A DNA stretch of 33,851 nucleotides, from positions 1-33,851 of the IMG/VR virus record IMGVR_UViG_3300031673_000273; one strand, written 5' to 3'. Position numbers and translations under genes: made by a program. The DNA is from a virus. Positions 1-4,292 of this stretch are shown here, in pieces. The stretch's first letter is position 1. Every line of letters begins with the position of its first letter. Under the pieces are notes generated by a model. It did no database searches, was not told the origin of the DNA, and saw nothing but the letters and a program-made list of their open reading frames with translations.

Positions 1-610
1 ACTTCTCCTCCTTATCCACTCCATATACACACATACTCTCTCCATCAAACATATCCAGTAGGAACTTACTCCATATCCTTACCACCTCCACTGGTATCTT
101 CCACTGTATATCCGGCCCCTTCTCCAGTATCGGCTCCACCTTTATCCCCTCTTCTACCTGTCCCAGCAGTTCCCATCTCATCACGCTCTCTGGTACTGTT
201 ACCACCGCCTTAGCTCCATACGCCTCCGCCCTATACCATATCTTCCCATCTCCCCTCAGGGTACATTCTATCGTACCCATCTTTATCTCTACCGGCTTCT
301 CCACTATCGGTGTCTTCTCTATCACCACCACCGCTGCCTCTTCCTTCTTCTCCGTCTTCGCGGTTCCTATCCACTCCCATCCTCCATCACTCCTGTACGT
401 CCTATACACCTCCATCGCCAGTCCCATCATCTCCACCGGCACGGTCTCTATCCTCTTCTTCTCCCTATTCCACGATACCAATATCCCACTACTACTCATC
501 CATGGCAGCCCCCATGGCTTTGGCATCTCTATCTTTCTCTTCCTATCTGTACCATCTGCCATCTTGGAATCCATACATGGGTTATCTACCTCACTAAATG
601 GGTGTATCAT
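1..610 (-). CDS. Unrecognised protein, distal gene of the E1/beta-grasp operon (partial)
   Basis: The frame opens with an ATG at 610 and stays open to the window edge, giving about 203 residues without a stop. The ATG overlaps the TGA of the E1-like gene as ATGA, and an AGGAAG lies six bases before it, so translation is probably coupled. The visible protein is rich in Lys, Glu, Val and Trp, has a WGLPWMSSSG stretch near residue 33 and a KKEEAAVVV segment near residue 85. I see no signal peptide, membrane segment or metal-binding cluster. Third codon positions are almost never C, and AGG and ATA are frequent, as in the rest of this operon. In PRTRC cassettes E1-like genes neighbour E2-like or JAB-like genes, but no E2 or JAB active-site motif is visible here. 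Function unknown; reality of the gene is well supported by coupling and length. Confidence 0.7.
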   Translation of the reverse strand, partial: MIHPFSEVDNPCMDSKMADGTDRKRKIEMPKPWGLPWMSSSGILVSWNREKKRIETVPVEMMGLAMEVYRTYRSDGGWEWIGTAKTEKKEEAAVVVIEKTPIVEKPVEIKMGTIECTLRGDGKIWYRAEAYGAKAVVTVPESVMRWELLGQVEEGIKVEPILEKGPDIQWKIPVEVVRIWSKFLLDMFDGESMCVYGVDKEEK

Positions 611-1377
611 ACTACTTCCTGCCTTTCTACCTTCTCTACCCATCGGTCTCTTATCACTACATTCCCATTCTCTTTATTCCTGCTCCACACTATCTCCCCA
701 GCCACATTCTCCCTATACATTCTCTCCGCCAACTCCCACACACACATAGCTGTCAGCTGGTTCCCCATCGGACTCTGGTCTTCCCCATCCTCCACCATCC
801 CACACCCCTCGGCGTGCGTCTCCCCCTTCTCCTCCTTCTCTGCCTCCTCCTCTATGTCTGGATGTCTTGCCATCCAGTCTCCCGTTTTACTCTTATTCAT
901 TATCATACATCCATACGCATACCCATCCTCCAGTGTATTCCCCCCCGTTATACTCATCACCCTTCCACCTGGGACCACGTATCTTATTTCCATACAGGCC
1001 TTATGGATATCCACTCTCGTCCCGTGATTATCCGGCATCGTTATCATCACCACATTCCTATATTGTATACCTGGCTTTCCGCCCTTTACTATCATCTTAC
1101 TTGTTGCCCTCTCTACAAATCCCTTTAGACCTTGATGTACCCCCAACTCCCTCAGTATATCTATCGCCCTCATTACCTTTGCCTCATCTGGATTCCTGTT
1201 TATCCACTGTCTATTCCCATTCCTCTGCTCCACCACATCAGGGTCTATTAGAGCCGTATCCACATCCCCCCTCCTATGTATCCACGTAGCCATCCTCTCT
1301 ATTCCCTGGTAGAACACTCCACCACACCCCACCACTATCAGTAGGTTATCCCTTATTACTATCTTCTTTGTCTTCAT
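607..1377 (-). CDS. ThiF/E1-like adenylating enzyme, PRTRC-type
   Basis: The 256-aa protein has the ThiF/MoeB/E1 Rossmann signature: a glycine motif VVGCGG at residues 16-21, an acidic strand ALIDPDVVEQ followed by NGNRQ (the D-x-D and N-x-x-R-Q ATP-binding elements), and a following Lys. Proteins of this fold adenylate the C-terminal glycine of ubiquitin-like or sulfur-carrier proteins. The C-terminal third has a Cys followed by a Q-x5-N-Q-like stretch (GCGMVEDGEDQSPMGNQ), resembling the tail of PRTRC ThiF proteins rather than MoeB. A possible catalytic Cys lies there, but I cannot prove it. It sits between a beta-grasp gene upstream and an uncharacterised gene whose start overlaps its stop. 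Start chosen at the ATG after AAGGAGTG. A copy of the dispersed motif lies inside (966-980), read as VVPG. Family-level call is good; substrate unknown. Confidence 0.75.
   Translation of the reverse strand: MKTKKIVIRDNLLIVVGCGGVFYQGIERMATWIHRRGDVDTALIDPDVVEQRNGNRQWINRNPDEAKVMRAIDILRELGVHQGLKGFVERATSKMIVKGGKPGIQYRNVVMITMPDNHGTRVDIHKACMEIRYVVPGGRVMSITGGNTLEDGYAYGCMIMNKSKTGDWMARHPDIEEEAEKEEKGETHAEGCGMVEDGEDQSPMGNQLTAMCVWELAERMYRENVAGEIVWSRNKENGNVVIRDRWVEKVERQEVV
966..980 (+). repeat. Dispersed motif copy 1 (forward, unpaired)
   Basis: CACCTGGGACCACGT, exact 12-bp core 968-979. Lies in the E1-like gene, read as VVPG on the minus strand. The only copy without a partner in the window; the partner may lie before base 1. 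Confidence 0.85.
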
Positions 1378-1429
1378 TGTCTTACACTCCTTATTCCTGG
1401 TTATTATTTACTATGTTCCATATAATGAC

Positions 1430-1490
1430 ATGGGGGATATATCCTACTACGATAACCGCCCTTGGTTTCTCTTGTAGGTATATCCCCCAT
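1430..1490 (-). other. Long inverted repeat in the leader of the E1-like gene
   Basis: Arms at 1430-1447 and 1474-1490 pair almost perfectly: 17 of 18 positions with one single-base bulge, each arm ending in a run of five G or five C. The loop is 26 nt. It lies in the 125-bp gap between the beta-grasp and E1-like genes and would form in the minus-strand transcript. The T tract expected after a Rho-independent terminator is absent on the transcribed side, so an attenuator, processing site or protein-binding RNA element is as likely as a terminator. Confidence 0.6.
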
Positions 1491-1502
1491 TACACTGGAC
1501 TA

Positions 1503-1703
1503 TTAGCCCAGCTTACCGCTCTTGCGGACTATCTCTACCACATCACCTGCCCGTAGCTCCATATCCCTGGCTACCGGCTGTCCATTCACATTGGCCGTCA
1601 TATCACTGGGTACCAGTGCACTCAGCCTTGTACCTAAGGCTATCTCCTTACTCGACTCCCCACCATTCACATCCACTACTCTAACTGTAATCGTGTTATC
1701 CAT
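1503..1703 (-). CDS. ThiS/MoaD-like beta-grasp (ubiquitin-like) protein
   Basis: This 66-aa protein has the size and pattern of ThiS/MoaD sulfur carriers and small ubiquitin-like proteins: an N-terminal beta hairpin (TITVRVVDVNGGE), a helix-like region with LGTRLSALVP, then the diagnostic VNGQPVARDMELRAGDVVEIV strand-turn-strand (residues 40-60). Unlike ThiS and MoaD it ends in SGKLG, one terminal Gly rather than Gly-Gly. That fits conjugation-type or sulfur-carrier tails only loosely. It lies directly upstream of an E1-like enzyme in the same operon, the natural partner. Start: ATG at 1703 preceded by AAGGA at good spacing. I infer that the E1-like enzyme adenylates this C-terminus; nothing in the window shows the downstream acceptor. 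Confidence 0.7.
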   Translation of the reverse strand: MDNTITVRVVDVNGGESSKEIALGTRLSALVPSDMTANVNGQPVARDMELRAGDVVEIVRKSGKLG

Positions 1704-1724
1704 ACTATCATCCTTTTCTTGCTA

Positions 1725-1967
1725 CTATTCTTCTTCTATCTGTATGCCATAGTCAGTAGCCATATCTATCAGCATACGTAGGTGCCGGTTGGTAGTCCTA
1801 CTATAGAACTTATTGTCCTCCGACATCCTTACCTTCACTATCCCATTCTGCCAGTATGCTACTGGTGTAGCATATGACAACATCCTACTACTATCACTTA
1901 CTACCGTCCTACTCCATCCAGGTCTCCTCTTCAGGAAGTCCTGTATGGCTCCTTGTACTGTGGACAC
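1725..1967 (-). CDS. Small protein, first gene of the E1/beta-grasp operon
   Basis: The 80-aa protein starts at a GTG placed five bases after a full AGGAGGT ribosome site, so the start is well defined. It contains a basic N-terminal half (FLKRRPGW) and a conserved-looking SEDNKFYSRTTNRHLRML segment near residues 49-66, ending acidic (QIEEE). I do not recognise a family with confidence; the YSRTT-x-RHL pattern resembles short phage proteins of unknown function. It is separated by only 21 bp from the beta-grasp gene and is the promoter-proximal gene of the operon, just downstream of the regulatory region 1968-2459. Confidence 0.65.
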   Translation of the reverse strand: MSTVQGAIQDFLKRRPGWSRTVVSDSSRMLSYATPVAYWQNGIVKVRMSEDNKFYSRTTNRHLRMLIDMATDYGIQIEEE

Positions 1968-2235
1968 TTTTACCTCCTATCGTGTGTCCTCGTCCTTGGT
2001 TCTATTCTATTCCCTATTCGTACCCATTATCCTTCTACCATATGCACCTCCTATCCTATCTACCCCCCCAGCCCACCACAAAAAATCGGTTTTCACGTCT
2101 AATATAGTACCACAAATTCGAAAAACCCGCTTATAATAGGATTCAATTTTTTTGGTTTTCGTCCAGCAGGTTTTCGGCGGTTTTGGCTCTTTTTTTGTCC
2201 TGATTGACGGGTTGGCGTAGCACTCGAACTTTCAC

Positions 2236-2250
2236 TCGTGGTCCCAGGTT
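2236..2250 (-). repeat. Dispersed motif copy 2 (reverse; doublet A left)
   Basis: Exact core 2237-2248 in the intergenic region. Its partner is copy 3, 108 bp away. Confidence 0.85.
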
Positions 2251-2336
2251 GACGGGATTTCCCAATAATTTCCCTCCTCCTAACTCCTTACGCCCCCTCA
2301 CCTTATAACAATCTTCAAATAATTTTTATTTTCTTC

Positions 2337-2365
2337 TTGACAAACCTGGGACCACGTGTTATGAT
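2337..2365 (+). promoter_or_regulatory. Near-consensus sigma70 promoter with motif copy as its spacer
   Basis: TTGACA at 2337-2342, a 17-bp spacer, then TATGAT at 2360-2365. The 15-bp motif AACCTGGGACCACGT occupies spacer bases 2343-2357 exactly. Transcription would start near 2372, about 90 nt before the first gene at 2460. A protein bound to the motif would block RNA polymerase, so this copy reads as an operator. Confidence 0.75.
2343..2357 (+). repeat. Dispersed motif copy 3 (forward; doublet A right, operator position)
   Basis: Exact core 2345-2356. Occupies the spacer between TTGACA and TATGAT of the promoter at 2337-2365. Confidence 0.9.
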
Positions 2366-2459
2366 ACGTGCTGTGAATTATTTGATTATATTAGGTAACA
2401 AAGTTAAGGGAGTACGGCAATATAATAGGTCATTAAAAGAAACCAAGAAGGAGTCACGT

Positions 2460-2651
2460 ATGCAGAAGGTTAAATTTGGGACGGTTGTTAAAAATTGTCA
2501 CTTCCAAAGCGGAAATGTCGTTGTTAAATTTGATGGGCCAGCAATGATTGCCGTTGAGCATATCAGTCAAGCCCTCCTCAATCTAACAGAGATAATTAAG
2601 TCTCAACATATTGAAATAGGTGGATTACTCACCATCGAAGGAGCCAAGTAA
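2460..2651 (+). CDS. Small hypothetical protein (63 aa)
   Basis: Start chosen at the ATG at 2460, seven bases after AAGGAG; a longer frame to 2337 would run through the promoter and has no ribosome site. The protein reads as a short beta-rich domain (KFGTVVKNCHFQSGNVVVKF) followed by an amphipathic helix (EHISQALLNLTEIIK) and a short strand. No family recognised. Its stop overlaps the next start as TAATG, so it is coupled to the DUF1599-like gene. It is the first gene behind the motif-bearing promoter. Base use is AT-richer and lacks the C/T bias of the polymerase region. Confidence 0.7.
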   Translation: MQKVKFGTVVKNCHFQSGNVVVKFDGPAMIAVEHISQALLNLTEIIKSQHIEIGGLLTIEGAK

Positions 2652-3016
2652 TGGATAACGAAACATTTAACGAAATCCTCAAGACCCGTCAAGCCAAGAT
2701 GACCGCCGTTCTCGTAGCCAAAGCCGATGAGTACGCACGCGGTGACCGCCTCTCCAACTTCAAGAAGGCCGCCGTCCTCATGTCCTGCACACCCGAAGCC
2801 GCCCTCTTCGGTATGGTCGCCAAGCACATCGTCGCCATCACCGACTTCTGTGATGACCTCGCCAACGACACCATCCAACCCTACGTACGCTGGGACGAGA
2901 AACTCGGTGACATCATCAACTATATGGTCCTCCTCGATGCCCTCATCATCGAGCGTCTCCACTCCGTCCTCCCCACCAACCCCCTAACCATCGGCGGAGC
3001 CCGATTCAAGGAGTAA
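2651..3016 (+). CDS. DUF1599-like (nucleotide-modification-associated domain 1) protein
   Basis: The 121-aa all-helical protein matches the pattern of the DUF1599/Nmad1 family common in phages: KADEYARGDRLSNFKKAA (residues 24-41), a central MVAKHIVAITDF with a Lys-His pair, and a C-terminal EKLGDIINYMVLLDALI stretch. Such proteins are linked by context to phage nucleotide or base modification, and their fold resembles MazG-type pyrophosphatases; the reaction is not established. The gene overlaps the preceding one by one base and is followed by AAGGAG for the next. Its coding strand is strongly C-rich, unlike the AT-rich genes on either side, which suggests different histories within one transcript. 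Confidence 0.65.
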   Translation: MDNETFNEILKTRQAKMTAVLVAKADEYARGDRLSNFKKAAVLMSCTPEAALFGMVAKHIVAITDFCDDLANDTIQPYVRWDEKLGDIINYMVLLDALIIERLHSVLPTNPLTIGGARFKE

Positions 3017-3019
3017 CCA

Positions 3020-3346
3020 ATGGCAAAGACAACAGATAATAGAATACGAGACCTTGAGCAGGCAGTTGCAGAATTACAAGGATTAGGTCATTTTATTACA
3101 GTTAAAGATAACTTTGGACACGAGTACACACATCCTTATCCGTACAAGTACCCCATCCAGCCCATTGAGCCTCTGGACAGGGCATTTAGCGAGATTAAGC
3201 AGGGTGTCGCAAATATGAATGCCGAGCAGGACACGTGCGAAAGCTGTGAGCATCTTAAAATATATCAGGATTGTATCCATAAATGTACCAATTATTCCGA
3301 CTACGAACCGAAAGAGGAGAAGTGCTGGAGGCGAAGAGATGAGTGA
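3020..3346 (+). CDS. Hypothetical protein with C-terminal Cys cluster
   Basis: A 108-aa protein starting at the ATG at 3020 behind AAGGAG. The N-terminus is a likely coiled coil (IRDLEQAVAELQGL). A Pro/Tyr-rich linker follows (HPYPYKYPIQPIEP). The C-terminal third carries CESCEHLKIYQDCIHKC and a further Cys near residue 102, a spacing that could bind zinc. No family recognised. Its TGA overlaps the start of the DUF5662-like gene. Base composition is AT-rich, like the following three genes. Confidence 0.65.
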   Translation: MAKTTDNRIRDLEQAVAELQGLGHFITVKDNFGHEYTHPYPYKYPIQPIEPLDRAFSEIKQGVANMNAEQDTCESCEHLKIYQDCIHKCTNYSDYEPKEEKCWRRRDE

Positions 3347-3818
3347 AGCAAAATTCAAAACGATGAGACACATTGAAACAGTTAGAAATTTTATTGCCTG
3401 TGTGATTAAAGACTTGATGTATAGGCAAGAACAGCACGACCAAAGTAAACTGCAATCGCCAGAGGTTGAAATCTTTGAGGTCTATACTAATAAATTGCGG
3501 GACTGTGTTTATGCCTCTGACGAGTACAAAAAATATATGGCTGAAATGAAACCCGCTATTGACCATCACAATACCGTCAATAGACATCATCCAGAACACT
3601 TTGAGAACGGCATAGCTGGAATGAATCTGGTTGACTTAATTGAAATGTTATGCGACTGGAAGGCCGCAACATTAAGGCATAATACCGGAGATATTTACAA
3701 GAGTTTGGAGTTGAACCAAAAGCGATTTGGTTATTCGGATGAAATTAAAAAGATATTGGAAAATACAGTTGACTGGATTGAAGCGTGGCCAGTATTTCAT
3801 AAGGCAGAGGAATCTTAA
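3339..3818 (+). CDS. DUF5662-like phage protein
   Basis: The 159-aa protein starts at the ATG at 3339, overlapping the preceding stop; the frame is open further upstream but that part lies inside the previous gene. It shows the pattern of phage DUF5662 proteins: MRHIETVRNFI at the N-terminus, YRQEQHDQSKLQSPE (HD followed by SKL), DHHNTVNRHHPEHF near residue 80, and DLIEMLCDWKAATLRH. The repeated His and Asp residues look like a metal site of the HD type, but an enzymatic activity has not been shown for the family to my knowledge. It is common in phage accessory regions, consistent with its place here. Confidence 0.7.
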   Translation: MSEAKFKTMRHIETVRNFIACVIKDLMYRQEQHDQSKLQSPEVEIFEVYTNKLRDCVYASDEYKKYMAEMKPAIDHHNTVNRHHPEHFENGIAGMNLVDLIEMLCDWKAATLRHNTGDIYKSLELNQKRFGYSDEIKKILENTVDWIEAWPVFHKAEES

Positions 3819-3846
3819 ACTGCCGAAAGCAGAAAGGAGTTAGAAG

Positions 3847-4086
3847 ATGAGTAATTTACAGATAAAAATAGATGGGTTAGAAAATCTAATTGACCAGAAG
3901 GACGAGATTATTGCCGCCCAGCAAGCCCTGCTTGAGCAGCTGATGGGGGTGAGCAAAAAAGTTCTACTCGCGTTTCCTGACGTAATCCCAGCAGATAAAG
4001 AACAGATAGAATTTAACATTCCAGCATATATCATAGAGGAACTGAGAGTTGCCGTCGCCGCCGCAAAGAAAGGAGATAGCAGATGA
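3847..4086 (+). CDS. Small coiled-coil protein, related to the next gene
   Basis: A 79-aa protein behind GAAAGGAG. Residues 1-33 form a likely coiled coil ending in IIAAQQALLEQLMG; the C-terminal part reads IPAYIIEELRVAVAAAKKGD. The next gene repeats the same plan, including QQALIEQL and a C-terminal ALAAAKELK, so the two look like products of a duplication. The stop overlaps the next start (ATGATG/TGA). No family recognised. Confidence 0.65.
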   Translation: MSNLQIKIDGLENLIDQKDEIIAAQQALLEQLMGVSKKVLLAFPDVIPADKEQIEFNIPAYIIEELRVAVAAAKKGDSR

Positions 4087-4292
4087 TGGACGATGAAACT
4101 GTGTTGTCTTTGGAAATGGCAAAACTTGAGGTAAAGATTATTAACCAGCAAGCCCTCATTGAGCAGTTGGCGGCTTTGATTGGGGAGTGTAAACAGGAAG
4201 CGTCAAAATCACATAAGCATTGCGATATTGCAAGAATATACAGTATTTGCGAAGGTAGTATTGCCCTCGCCGCAGCAAAGGAGTTAAAATAA
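4083..4292 (+). CDS. Small coiled-coil protein, paralogue of the preceding gene
   Basis: A 69-aa protein with the segment IINQQALIEQLAALIG (residues 19-34), matching IIAAQQALLEQLMG of its neighbour, followed by CKQEASKSHKHCDIA and a C-terminal SIALAAAKELK. The start overlaps the previous gene and its TAA (4290-4292) overlaps the proposed non-AUG start of the polymerase gene. AAAGGAG within its last codons serves the polymerase. Function unknown. Confidence 0.65.
   Translation: MMDDETVLSLEMAKLEVKIINQQALIEQLAALIGECKQEASKSHKHCDIARIYSICEGSIALAAAKELK

Larger units (their letters stand above)
1968..2459. promoter_or_regulatory. Divergent intergenic regulatory region (about 490 bp)
   Basis: No gene is supported here. 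It separates the leftward E1/beta-grasp operon from the rightward accessory genes. It holds an AT-rich, poly-T stretch around 2105-2205, two copies of TTGACGGG (2204-2211 and 2249-2256) without matching -10 boxes, the reverse motif copy at 2236-2250, and the promoter at 2337-2365 that contains the forward motif copy. I could not identify a convincing minus-strand sigma70 promoter for the leftward operon, although one is expected. Confidence 0.6.

Noticed and set aside
310-1556. Long plus-strand frames rich in Pro, Ser, Leu and Tyr
   Set aside because: They mirror the minus-strand E1 operon; the composition comes from the C/T-rich strand, and no ribosome sites precede them.
1604-1618. CACTGGGTACCAGTG palindrome as a relative of the motif
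   Set aside because: Different centre and half-sites; it lies in the beta-grasp gene and occurs once.
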